From positions 1 through 11,873 of the forward strand of contig JAMPYD010000029.1 of the NCBI GenBank assembly GCA_023700845.1: 11,873 nt of DNA, given 5' to 3'. The DNA comes from Elusimicrobiota bacterium (lineage in GTDB: Bacteria; Elusimicrobiota; Elusimicrobia; UBA1565; UBA9628). Made by a program: the position numbers and the translations under genes. Position 1 is the first letter of the stretch. Each line of letters opens with the position of its first letter. Below the pieces are notes generated by a model. The model worked only from the letters and a program-made list of their open reading frames with translations, was not told where the DNA came from and did no database searches. Below are positions 1-7,100 of this stretch, one piece after another.

Positions 1-437
1 CGATCGATTTCGAGCTGGCCCTCGAGCAGCTCGACCGGCTGCGGGCGGGCGAGGCGATCGAGCAGCCGATCTACGACTTCAAGGCCCACACGCGCAAGCA
101 CGAGACCAAGCGCCTGGAGCCCGCGCAGATCATCGTCGTCGAGGGCCTCTACGCGCTGCACCCGAAGGAGCTGCTCGCGCTCTACGACTACAAGATCTTC
201 GTCTCCACGGGCATCGCCACCGCGGCCCTGCGCCGCATCTCGCGCGACATCACCGAGCGCGGCCGCGACGTGGAGGGCGCCAAGCACCAGATCCTGACGA
301 CCGTGCTGCCGATGTACGAGACCTACGTCAAGCCGACCCAGCGCAACGCGCACTTCTCCATCAACTGGGAGGGCGAGGAGATCCCCGGGAAGTCGACCGA
401 GGGGCTGATCCGGATGGTCCGGGACTTCTTCCGCTGA
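1..437 (+). CDS. udk: Uridine kinase, C-terminal part (5' truncated by window edge)
   Basis: This is the last 144 codons of a gene whose start lies left of the window; the reading frame begins at base 3 and ends at TGA 435-437. Uridine kinase phosphorylates uridine and cytidine to UMP and CMP in pyrimidine salvage, in the cytosol. The fragment shows the family's YDFKAHTR nucleoside-binding segment (fragment residues 24-31), the strand IIVVEGLYAL (43-52), and the Arg-rich lid RRISRDITERGRD (77-89). After these comes the C-terminal VLPMYETYVKPTQR segment, which matches the P-M-x-x-x-x-V-x-P pattern of uridine kinases. The P-loop that would complete the enzyme is outside the window. A phosphoribulokinase-like relative is possible, but the lid and C-terminal motif favour udk. 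Its stop lies 12 bases from the stop of the opposing metallophosphoesterase gene. Confidence 0.88.
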   Translation, partial: IDFELALEQLDRLRAGEAIEQPIYDFKAHTRKHETKRLEPAQIIVVEGLYALHPKELLALYDYKIFVSTGIATAALRRISRDITERGRDVEGAKHQILTTVLPMYETYVKPTQRNAHFSINWEGEEIPGKSTEGLIRMVRDFFR

Positions 438-449
438 ACGGCCCGCGCG

Positions 450-1205
450 CTACTGGCCGTAGGCCAGGCGCAGGGCGAGGTACTCGGGCAGGCCCGCGGC
501 GCGGATCTTGTTCTGGACGCCGGCGACGTCGTAGGGCACGCGGAAGATCCGGAACGTCCCCTTCTCCGAGTCGTACAGCCCGCACGAGGCGCGCGGGTCC
601 TGGTCGCGGGGCTGGCCGACCGAGCCCGGATTGAGCGCCACCGGCGCCGTGACGCCGCCGTAGATGCGCGGCAGCGCCTCCTCCTTGTCGTCCAGCGAGC
701 GCCAGTCGATCTTGTCGGAATCGCCGTCGGCGTAGCGGAACACGAGCGGCATGTGGCTGTGGCCGACGAACAGCGGCCACTTGTTGACGAGCGGCACGCT
801 GTCGCGGAACTGCAGGGGGCTCATCAGGTATTCCTCGGCCGGGTTGCGCGGCGTTCCGTGCGCCAAAGTGAACCCCGGCGTCTCCAGCCGGGCCGTCAGG
901 CCCTCGAGGAACGCGCGGTTCTCGGCGGAGAGATGGGTCCGCGTCCAGAGGACGGCCGCGCGCGCGTACTGGTTGAACCACTCCAGGTCCAGGCGGTCGA
1001 GCACCGCCAGGTCGTGGTTGCCGCAGATGATCGAGAGGTTCTTGAGGGCGCGGATGCGGTCGAGGCAGGCGTCCGGCTCGGGGCCGTAGCCGACCAGGTC
1101 GCCGCAGCAGATCCAGCCCTCCACCCCGAGGTCCTCGAGGTAGTCGAGCACGGCGCTCAACGCCTCGTAGTTCGAGTGGACGTCGGAGAAGACCCCGTAG
1201 ATCAC
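450..1205 (-). CDS. Calcineurin-like metallophosphoesterase (YfcE/MJ0936-type phosphodiesterase)
   Basis: A 251-residue cytosolic protein with all the metal-binding motifs of the calcineurin-like phosphoesterase fold, in order: DVH (D8, H10), GDLVGYGP (D36), GNHD (N63, H64), a single histidine in AHG (H116), and GHSHMP (H149, H151). The late NPGSVGQPRD segment (192-201) is typical of the small bacterial phosphodiesterase subfamily. Family members hydrolyse phosphodiesters using two Mn, Fe or Ni ions; the natural substrate cannot be told from the sequence. The start is GTG at 1205, because the first metal motif begins at residue 8 as usual and no better start exists. The gene follows smc in the same direction after 55 bases and seems to have its own extended -10 promoter just before the start codon, so it may be transcribed with smc and also alone. 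Confidence 0.9.
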   Translation of the reverse strand: MIYGVFSDVHSNYEALSAVLDYLEDLGVEGWICCGDLVGYGPEPDACLDRIRALKNLSIICGNHDLAVLDRLDLEWFNQYARAAVLWTRTHLSAENRAFLEGLTARLETPGFTLAHGTPRNPAEEYLMSPLQFRDSVPLVNKWPLFVGHSHMPLVFRYADGDSDKIDWRSLDDKEEALPRIYGGVTAPVALNPGSVGQPRDQDPRASCGLYDSEKGTFRIFRVPYDVAGVQNKIRAAGLPEYLALRLAYGQ

Positions 1206-1225
1206 AGGCCCTCGTTATACCAATT
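1206..1225 (-). promoter_or_regulatory. Extended -10 promoter of the metallophosphoesterase gene
   Basis: On the minus strand TGG-TATAAC (hexamer 1214-1219) forms an extended -10 element with five of six consensus bases. The 8 bases between it and the GTG start (GAGGGCCT) put the predicted transcription start within about two bases of the start codon. No -35 is evident at 16-18 bases upstream. GAGG in the spacer could act as a weak Shine-Dalgarno if transcription instead reads through from smc. Inferred from sequence pattern only. Confidence 0.45.
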
Positions 1226-1260
1226 CTTCGCGCGCCGCACCTCGCGCCGGCGCGGGGCCG

Positions 1261-4200
1261 CTAAGCTTCGGGAGAACCGGGCTCGGACGGGGCGAACGGC
1301 CCCTGGATGGCGACCTTGTGGCTCGTCGCCTCGCGCTCCGTGCCGCCGACCTTCTTGCGGAAGTCGACGGAGATGAGCTGGCTGACGCCCTTCTCCTCCA
1401 TCGTGACTCCGTAGATGACGTCGGCGGCCTCCATCGTGCGCTTGTTGTGGCTCACGATGAGGAACTGGGTCTTGTTCTGGAACTCGCGCAGCAGCGCGAC
1501 GAAGCGCTCGATGTTGGCGTCGTCGAGGGCCGCGTCGGCCTCGTCGAGCATGCAGAACGGGGAGGGCTTGACCATGAAGAAGGCGAACAGCAGCGCCACC
1601 GCGGTCAGGGTCTTCTCTCCGCCGGAGAGGAGCGTGATGCTCTGCAGCTTCTTCCCCGGGGGCTGGGCGACGATGTCGACGCCCGTGGTGAGGATGTCCT
1701 CCGGGTTGGTGAGGATCAGGTCGGCCTCGCCGCCCTCGAACAGCACGCCGTACAGGCGCCGGAAGTGCTCGCGCACCTCGGTGAAGGTCTGGCGGAAGTT
1801 CTCGCGGGTCGCGTTGTTGATCTTGACGATCGCGGCCATGAGGTCGTCCTTGGCCTTGAGGAGGTCGTTGATCTGGCCGATCAGGAAGCGCTGCTTCTCC
1901 GCCAGGGCCTCGTATTCCTCGGGGGCCGCCATGTTGATGTTGCCCATCGCGGCGATGCGGCGGCGCAGGAACTCGATCTTCTCGACGTCGGCGACGACGC
2001 CCTTGAACTTGTTCTTCGCCTCCTCGGCCGTGAGCTGCCACTCGTCCCAGAGGCGGGTCTTGAGCAGGTCGTACTTGGACTTCAGCGCCGAGGCGTGGAC
2101 CTCGTGCTGGTGCAGGTCGGCCTGGGCCTGGTCGTGCTGGCCCTGGAGCTGCTTGATGCGCTCGCCCATCAGGTCGATCTGGTTCTGCAGGTTCTGCAGG
2201 TTCTCGAACACGTTCTTCGCCGCGTTCTCGTGCCCGGCGAGCTCGGCCTGGAGGCCCGAGATCTCGACGCGCATGCTTTCCTGGGAGGCGAGGGCCTCTT
2301 CCTTGCGCCGCGCCAGCTCCTCGGCCTCGGCGGCCAGGCGCGCGATCGCGGCCTCGAGGGAGGCCTTCTCGTCGTCGAGGCGCTTGCGGCTCGAGGAATG
2401 CGCCTCGAGCTGCTGCTCGACGCCGCGGACCCGCTCGTCGTGGCCCTGGAACGCGGCGCGCTTGCCCGACAGCTCCTCGCGGGCGGCGGCGAGGGCCTCG
2501 GCGGCCTGGGACTCGGTCGCGCGGATCTCGGCGACGCGGGCCTCGGCCCCGGCGCGCTTCGCGCGCCGCTCGGAGATGGTCTCCTTGGCCAGCGAGCCCT
2601 CGGCGAGGGCGCGCGCGGACTCGTCCGTCGACAGCTCGACGTTGCGCGCGTGGTTCGCCAGCGACTGCTCGAGCTGGTTGACCCGGGCCTCGAGGCCCTG
2701 GCGGCGGCCGGACTCCTGGTTGAGGGCGGCGGCCATCAGGCGGGCGGCCTGCAGGGCCTCCGTCAGCGCGGCCTCGGTGGCGGCGCGCTCCGCCGCGAGC
2801 TCGGTCCCCCGCAGCTCGAGGGCGACGGCCTTCTCCTTGATCTCGCCCAGGTCGGCGAGCGTCGGCTGGGGGCCGTCCTTGGCGGCGGCGCCTCCGAAAA
2901 CCCAGTGCTCGCCGAACAGCTTGCCGTCGAGCTCGTAGGCCTCGGCGAAGAGATGGCGCAGGGCCTTCTCGTGGCGCGGCTCGTACTGCAGGCGGGAGAG
3001 CAGGGGCTTGGCCTCGGAGGGATAGGCCTTCTCCGCCGCCTCGGGCAAGGAGGACAGAACCAGGAAGCGCGCGCGGCCCGCGCCGGAGGACTGCAGCAGC
3101 TCCACGCCCAGGCGGGCGGCGGCGGAATCCTCGACGACGACGGCGAACAGGCGCTCTCCGAGCAGGTCCTCGAGCTCGGGCTTGAAGGAATCGTCCACGC
3201 GGAACAGGCCGCGCACGGTGCCGAGCACCCCGGGGATGCCGGCGTTGAGCACGGCCTGCGCGCCCACCCAGTACGGGTTCTGCCCGCCCTGGCGCTCGAG
3301 CGATTCGGCCCGGGCGGTCGTTTGAGCGAGGGCCGAGCGCAAAGTCACCGTCTCCTCGGACAGGACGCCCTGGCGGGCGCGAAGCTCCTCGGCGCGCAGG
3401 TCGGCGGCCTCGGCGGCCGTCCTCGCGGCCTCGAAGGCGGTCTCGGCGAGCACGGACTCGGCGCGGGCCTCATCCAGGCGTCCGCGGGCCTCGGCGGCCG
3501 CGGCCATGTCGCGCTCCAGGCTCTTCAGGGCGGAGCGGGCGCGCACCTCGGCGCGCGTGAACTCCGACTCCGCGTTCGACAGCTCGCGGCCCAGCTCGTA
3601 GGACTCCTGCGTCTTCGCCTGCGCCTCGCGGGCGAGCGAGTCCTTCAGCGCCTGCGCCTCGGACACGGCCGCCTCGATGGCGGAGAGCTCGGCGCTGGCG
3701 GCCTCGGCGCGGGCCTTGGCCTCGGCGAGGGCCGCCTCGGCGGCCGCGATGGACGCGGCGACGACGGCGATCTCGGGATCGATCGACTCGGCGCGGCCGC
3801 GGTCGGCGTCCGCCTCGACGCGGCACGACTCGGCGCGGGCGTCCATGCCGGCGACGGAGGCCGCGGAGCTCTGCAGGCGCTCCTCGAGGCGTCCCACCGC
3901 GGTCTTGACCTCGGCGACCTTCGCGTTCGCCTCGATCAGGCGGTTCTGCTCGCCGGTCTTCTCCAGGTTCAGCGCCGCGTGGTTGGCGCCCTCGGCCGCG
4001 ATCTGCGAGCGGCAGTTGCCGAGCGTCTCCTCGACGGGCCCGATGCGCTCCTGCATCAGGGCCAGCTCCGCCTCGATGGCGGCGGTCTGCTCGATGATGT
4101 GCGCGGCCTCGATGGCCGTCAGCTCTTCCTTGTACTTCGCGAACAGCTTGGCGCGGCGGGCGTCGCTGTCGAGCTTCTTGACCTGCTCCTCGATCAGCGC

Positions 4201-4785
4201 GACGGAGTCCTGCAGACGGCCCAGGTCCATGTCCACGCGATCGAGCTTGCGCAGGGCCTCGGCGCGCTTGGCGTTGTACTTCGCCACGCCGGCGGCTTCC
4301 TCGAAGAACGCGCGGCGCTCCTCGGGCTTGGACCGGATCATGGAGTCGACGCCGCCCTGGTCGATGATGGCGTAGCCGTCGCCGCCGAGGCCGGTGTCGA
4401 GAAACATCTCGCGGATGTCGCGCAGGCGGCACTGGGTCTTATTGAGGAAATACTGGGACTCGCCGGAGCGGAACAGGCGGCGGGTGATCATCACCTCGGA
4501 GTACTCGACCGGCAGCATCGAGCTGGCGTTGTCGAAGGTCAAGGTCACTTCGGACAGGGACTGAGGGGAGCGCTTCGCGGTTCCGGAGAAGATCACGTCG
4601 GTCATCGAGTCGGCGCGCAGCGACTTCCACGACATCTCGCCGAGGCACCAGCGCACGGACTCCATGACGTTCGACTTGCCGCAGCCGTTCGGTCCGATAA
4701 CGCCCGTGATGCCGGGCTCCAGGTCCACGTGGGTCTTATCCGCGAAGGACTTGTAGCCGACGATGTCGATCGATTTCAGGTGCAT
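1261..4785 (-). CDS. smc: Chromosome segregation/condensation ATPase SMC
   Basis: A full-length 1174-residue SMC protein (bacterial family about 1150-1190). Dimers of SMC, with ScpA and ScpB, form the condensin ring that compacts and separates replicated chromosomes; neither scp gene is in the window. The N-terminal ATPase half has Walker A GPNGCGKSN (31-39), the Q-loop segment IDQGGVDSMI (141-150, Q143) and PEERRAFFEEAAGVAKY (154-170). Ala/Glu-rich coiled coils (about 170-500 and 650-1010) flank a hinge domain (about 503-645, beginning NPYWVGAQAVLNAG). The C-terminal half carries signature LSGGEK (1053-1058) and Walker B FCMLDEADAALDD (1077-1089, D1081, E1082). The ATG at 4785 gives the canonical MHLKSIDIVGYKSF start and has GAGG four bases upstream. 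All key ATPase residues are present, so it should be active. A long open frame on the opposite strand is a composition artefact. Confidence 0.98.
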   Translation of the reverse strand: MHLKSIDIVGYKSFADKTHVDLEPGITGVIGPNGCGKSNVMESVRWCLGEMSWKSLRADSMTDVIFSGTAKRSPQSLSEVTLTFDNASSMLPVEYSEVMITRRLFRSGESQYFLNKTQCRLRDIREMFLDTGLGGDGYAIIDQGGVDSMIRSKPEERRAFFEEAAGVAKYNAKRAEALRKLDRVDMDLGRLQDSVALIEEQVKKLDSDARRAKLFAKYKEELTAIEAAHIIEQTAAIEAELALMQERIGPVEETLGNCRSQIAAEGANHAALNLEKTGEQNRLIEANAKVAEVKTAVGRLEERLQSSAASVAGMDARAESCRVEADADRGRAESIDPEIAVVAASIAAAEAALAEAKARAEAASAELSAIEAAVSEAQALKDSLAREAQAKTQESYELGRELSNAESEFTRAEVRARSALKSLERDMAAAAEARGRLDEARAESVLAETAFEAARTAAEAADLRAEELRARQGVLSEETVTLRSALAQTTARAESLERQGGQNPYWVGAQAVLNAGIPGVLGTVRGLFRVDDSFKPELEDLLGERLFAVVVEDSAAARLGVELLQSSGAGRARFLVLSSLPEAAEKAYPSEAKPLLSRLQYEPRHEKALRHLFAEAYELDGKLFGEHWVFGGAAAKDGPQPTLADLGEIKEKAVALELRGTELAAERAATEAALTEALQAARLMAAALNQESGRRQGLEARVNQLEQSLANHARNVELSTDESARALAEGSLAKETISERRAKRAGAEARVAEIRATESQAAEALAAAREELSGKRAAFQGHDERVRGVEQQLEAHSSSRKRLDDEKASLEAAIARLAAEAEELARRKEEALASQESMRVEISGLQAELAGHENAAKNVFENLQNLQNQIDLMGERIKQLQGQHDQAQADLHQHEVHASALKSKYDLLKTRLWDEWQLTAEEAKNKFKGVVADVEKIEFLRRRIAAMGNINMAAPEEYEALAEKQRFLIGQINDLLKAKDDLMAAIVKINNATRENFRQTFTEVREHFRRLYGVLFEGGEADLILTNPEDILTTGVDIVAQPPGKKLQSITLLSGGEKTLTAVALLFAFFMVKPSPFCMLDEADAALDDANIERFVALLREFQNKTQFLIVSHNKRTMEAADVIYGVTMEEKGVSQLISVDFRKKVGGTEREATSHKVAIQGPFAPSEPGSPEA

Positions 4786-4856
4786 GGAACCTCGGCGCGA
4801 CGAAGTTTGTCCATCTATTGCTATCTATTACCGGCCAGTCGCGTTAACAGCATATT

Positions 4857-4885
4857 AGCATAGCATTTCTCGTCGAGAAAATCAA
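4857..4885 (-). promoter_or_regulatory. Sigma70-type promoter of smc
   Basis: Read on the minus strand: -35 TTGATT (4880-4885), a 17-base spacer, and -10 TATGCT (4857-4862). The predicted transcription start near 4850 gives a leader of about 65 bases, so smc is one of only two transcription-unit heads here with an ordinary untranslated leader. GAGG four bases before the ATG would be its ribosome binding site. The same -10 hexamer TATGCT occurs in the lexA promoter. Confidence 0.55.
4866..4880. promoter_or_regulatory. Perfect 7-1-7 palindrome in the smc promoter spacer (possible operator)
   Basis: TTTCTCG-T-CGAGAAA is a perfect inverted repeat lying almost entirely between the -35 and -10 of the smc promoter. 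This is the same relative position that the LexA box has in the lexA promoter. It does not match GAAC-N4-GTTC, so it would be for another regulator. The core CTCGTCGAG is also a common coding word in this DNA, so a chance origin for the inner bases is possible; the flanking TTT/AAA symmetry is the better argument. Confidence 0.35.
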
Positions 4886-4925
4886 GTTTTATCGACGGGC
4901 CTCCGTCGTGCGGCCCTCGGGGCCC

Positions 4926-4964
4926 TTGACGGAATCGCCCGATCTCTTTACGCTTACGATGACG
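4926..4964 (+). promoter_or_regulatory. Promoter of the HExxH peptidase gene, almost leaderless
   Basis: TTGACG (4926-4931), 17-base spacer, TACGCT (4949-4954). With six bases after the -10, transcription would begin about 4961, four bases before the ATG at 4965. This promoter lies downstream of the GTG at 4908 that opens the longest frame, which argues strongly that the upstream part of that frame is not translated. The same -35/spacer/-10 layout, with an identical TACGCT, precedes the gene at 11619. Confidence 0.65.
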
Positions 4965-6494
4965 ATGCGACCCCTCCTCACCCTCGCCGTCATTCTGGCC
5001 TTCCCCCCCGCGGCCTTCGCCGCGCCCGCTCCCGCCGCCGCGTCCGAGCGGGCCGACTGGCGCCGGGACGGGGTGGACGACCGGGTCAAGGCCGGCCTGA
5101 CGAGCCTGGGCTGGCGCCTGGAGGACGACGGCCGCGCCCTCGACCCGAAGACCAAGGCGCCCGTCTCCAAGGCCGTCCTCGACAAGGCCGTCCTCGACCT
5201 GCGCCAGGGCGCGAGGCGCGCGGCGCTCGAGACCGTGAACCTCATGCTCTCCTCCGGGAAGCCGCTCGAGCCGGGAGACCGGGCCCGGGTCGAGGCCATG
5301 GCCGCCGATCTGCCGCCCGGCCTCGCCGCCGCGATCCTCGACCCCAAGTCCGACCTGGCCAAGGCCCGGGCGATGGCCGACGCCGGGCTGGCCCGCGTCG
5401 CCGCCTATTTCGACGGCGGACGGACCATGGACGACCGCCGGGCCGCGGCCCAGCCCGTCTCCGCCGGCGCCCCCGGGCCGCGCGTGGACCTCCCTTATTA
5501 CACCGCTTCGGAGAAATCGGTCGGAGAGAAGCTCCAAGCCTCGGCCCGGGCTGAGATCGGGCGCGATCCGTTCGGCAGGACCGTGCTCTCCCGCCTCGAC
5601 GCCGGCGGCAAGCCCGCGCTGCCCCCGATCGTCATCGAGGACCAGGGCGGAGGCGTGGCCGCCCAGTACGATTACCGCCGCGGAGCCGTCGTCCTCGACC
5701 GGGAGTCCGTCGTGGCCGCGGTCGTCGCGACCGTGCCGCCGCGCCAGGCCTCGGCGCTGCGCGCGTCCCTGTCCACCCGCGCCGCCCTGCTCGCCTATCT
5801 CGAGTCCCACCCCGAGGCCGTCGGCGCCGTCGTGAAGGACCACGACGTCCTGATCGTCCACGAGCTGACCCACGCCTGGCAGGACCGCCGCGACCCGGTG
5901 TTCCGCGAGATGGCCCGGGGCAACATCCCGGACGTCCAGCCGCTCGAGTACGAGGAGGAGGCGTACCTCACCCAGAACCTCTACCTCCGCTCGAAGCTCG
6001 CGAACGATCCGGCCTCCGTCAAAATGGGCCGGGAGCTCGACGACTATATCCTGCTGGGCCACGGGCTCGAGGCCTATCGCGGCTCTTTGGCCTCCGATCT
6101 CGAAACCGCCTCCCCGGCGCGGGCGCACTCGCTCCGCTCGATCCACGCGATCGAGACGGAGAGGCTCGAGCGCGCCAGGAATCGCCCCGTCCAAACCGCC
6201 GAGGAGCAGCAGGCCAAGGCGCTCGACCTCGCGGCCCTGCGCCGCGGCCGGCGGGAGCTCGCGGAGCTCGAGCGCGCGCACCTCCGGCGCATGACCGCCC
6301 TCAAGGCGGCCGTCGACAAGGACAAGACGGACCGCTACAAGCTTCTCGGAAGTTACTATCTTGTCCAGGGCCGGACGGCGCAAAGGGCGACCGACCGCTC
6401 CGCCTGGCTCGATCAAGCCGAGCGCTACGCCAAGGCCTCCGGCAGCGCGTCCCTGATCGACGAGGTCCGCAAAGCGAAGGAAGAGAAGGAATGA
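4965..6494 (+). CDS. Secreted HExxH putative zinc metallopeptidase, family not recognised
   Basis: A 509-residue exported protein. Residues 1-19 form a signal peptide (MRPLLTLAVILAF..., likely cut after AFA). The candidate active site is HELTH at 299-303 followed by AWQDRRDP; E332 in LEYEEEAYL, 29 residues further, is the likely third zinc ligand of a gluzincin arrangement. Before it, a stretch with PPIVIEDQGGGVAAQYD and a strand AVVLDRESV resembles the usual approach to a gluzincin active site. The tail (about 400-509) is charged and helical. Peptidase activity is inferred from the motif; I do not recognise the family or a substrate. ATG 4965 is preferred because the promoter ends at 4954; ATG 4959 (two residues longer) is possible, and GTG 4908 lies upstream of the promoter and would spoil the signal peptide. 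The last four bases overlap the next gene, which should be cotranscribed. Confidence 0.75.
   Translation: MRPLLTLAVILAFPPAAFAAPAPAAASERADWRRDGVDDRVKAGLTSLGWRLEDDGRALDPKTKAPVSKAVLDKAVLDLRQGARRAALETVNLMLSSGKPLEPGDRARVEAMAADLPPGLAAAILDPKSDLAKARAMADAGLARVAAYFDGGRTMDDRRAAAQPVSAGAPGPRVDLPYYTASEKSVGEKLQASARAEIGRDPFGRTVLSRLDAGGKPALPPIVIEDQGGGVAAQYDYRRGAVVLDRESVVAAVVATVPPRQASALRASLSTRAALLAYLESHPEAVGAVVKDHDVLIVHELTHAWQDRRDPVFREMARGNIPDVQPLEYEEEAYLTQNLYLRSKLANDPASVKMGRELDDYILLGHGLEAYRGSLASDLETASPARAHSLRSIHAIETERLERARNRPVQTAEEQQAKALDLAALRRGRRELAELERAHLRRMTALKAAVDKDKTDRYKLLGSYYLVQGRTAQRATDRSAWLDQAERYAKASGSASLIDEVRKAKEEKE
5169..5198 (+). repeat. Perfect 15-bp tandem duplication inside the peptidase gene
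   Basis: AAGGCCGTCCTCGAC occurs twice in direct succession, in frame, giving KAVLD-KAVLD at residues 69-78. Identical bases at all codon positions suggest a recent slippage duplication in the N-terminal region of the mature protein rather than an old structural repeat. Confidence 0.85.
6477..6490 (+). promoter_or_regulatory. Shine-Dalgarno of the lipoprotein gene
   Basis: AAGGAAGAGAAGGA lies immediately before the ATG at 6491; AAGGAAG sits seven bases upstream. It is the strongest purine-rich ribosome binding site on the plus strand here. It belongs to an operon-internal gene, in contrast to the leaderless transcription-unit heads. Confidence 0.6.
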
Positions 6495-7075
6495 GGATTT
6501 CCAGCCTCCTGCTGATCGCCGTCGCCGCCCTCGCGGCCTGCCGGCGCGCGCCCCAGGCGCCCGCCGACGCCGCCCCCGTCCAGGAGGTCGTCGCCGGCGT
6601 CCCGATGATCGATTTCACCTCCCCCGAGGCCCGTTTTTCCTGCCGCGCCCCCCGCGACTGGGGCATGCGGGAGAAGCTCGTCGAGAAGAAGAACGGCGCG
6701 ACGTTCGTCGGCGAAGCCGCGCCGCGGGGATCCGCGCTCGTCCACATCTCGATCCGCCGCTACCCGGAGAGCGAGCCCGGGCGCGTCGACGCCCGCACAT
6801 ACGCGGAATCCTTCTGGGAGATCGACCCCGCCCGCAAGCAGCCCGACATCGCGACGGAGCGCGTCGGCGGCGCGACGGTCCTCCGGTTCCATCAGGAGCG
6901 CCCTTACTACAAGGGCCATTCCCGCAAGCCCGAATACATGAACCGCTACGATTACGCGCTGATCCCGGTCCCCGGCGGCTTTTTCGAGATCGAGCACCGG
7001 GCCCGCGCCGAGGAATACAAGGCGACCCTCCCCGTCTTCGAAGCCGTGGTCCGCAGCTTCAAGCCCGCGCCCTGA
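6491..7075 (+). CDS. Lipoprotein resembling PsbP/DUF1795 proteins
   Basis: A 194-residue protein with a lipoprotein signal: MRISSLLLIAVAALAAC, lipobox LAAC with the lipidated Cys at 17, followed by an RRAPQAP linker. The mature domain (about 36-194) begins with PEARFSCRAPRDWGMRE and ends YKATLPVFEAVVRSFKP. This is the overall pattern of PsbP-like/DUF1795 domains: a 'P-x-x-W' opening, central beta strands, and a closing 'F..vv.SFk' helix. The resemblance is by eye and moderate, and the family has no single known reaction. It overlaps the peptidase gene by four bases (ATGA) and has its own Shine-Dalgarno, so the two are probably made together and the lipoprotein may act with the peptidase at the envelope. 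That partnership is inference. Confidence 0.72.
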   Translation: MRISSLLLIAVAALAACRRAPQAPADAAPVQEVVAGVPMIDFTSPEARFSCRAPRDWGMREKLVEKKNGATFVGEAAPRGSALVHISIRRYPESEPGRVDARTYAESFWEIDPARKQPDIATERVGGATVLRFHQERPYYKGHSRKPEYMNRYDYALIPVPGGFFEIEHRARAEEYKATLPVFEAVVRSFKPAP

Positions 7076-7081
7076 TCCGCG

Positions 7082-7100
7082 CGTTTGATAGAATCGCGCC
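7082..7100 (+). promoter_or_regulatory. Extended -10 leaderless promoter (CGTTTGATAGAAT)
   Basis: TGA-TAGAAT (hexamer 7089-7094) is an extended -10 with the TG dinucleotide in the right place. Six bases (CGCGCC) separate it from the ATG at 7101, placing the predicted transcription start on the A of the start codon. No -35 is seen at the usual distance, as expected for an extended -10. The 13-mer CGTTTGATAGAAT (7082-7094) recurs identically at 8874-8886 with the same spacing to its gene. Confidence 0.65.

Noticed and set aside
453..467. CTGGCC-GTA-GGCCAG hairpin near the udk/metallophosphoesterase junction as a terminator
   Set aside because: The 6-bp stem lies in the end of the metallophosphoesterase coding sequence and has no T-run on either side, so it lacks the hallmark of an intrinsic terminator.
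909..921. GAAC-GCGCG-GTTC resembling an SOS box
   Set aside because: The spacing is five, not four, and it lies inside the metallophosphoesterase coding sequence away from any promoter.
1206..1260. GC-rich palindromes (such as GCGCCGGCGC) after smc as an intrinsic terminator
   Set aside because: They form no clear stem-loop followed by a T-run and are expected in DNA this rich in G and C.
1318..4863. A 1181-codon open frame on the plus strand antisense to smc
   Set aside because: Its product is low-complexity Leu/Gly/Ala/Arg sequence without any domain, and the minus strand encodes an intact SMC with all motifs. GC-rich codon positions suppress stops on the opposite strand.
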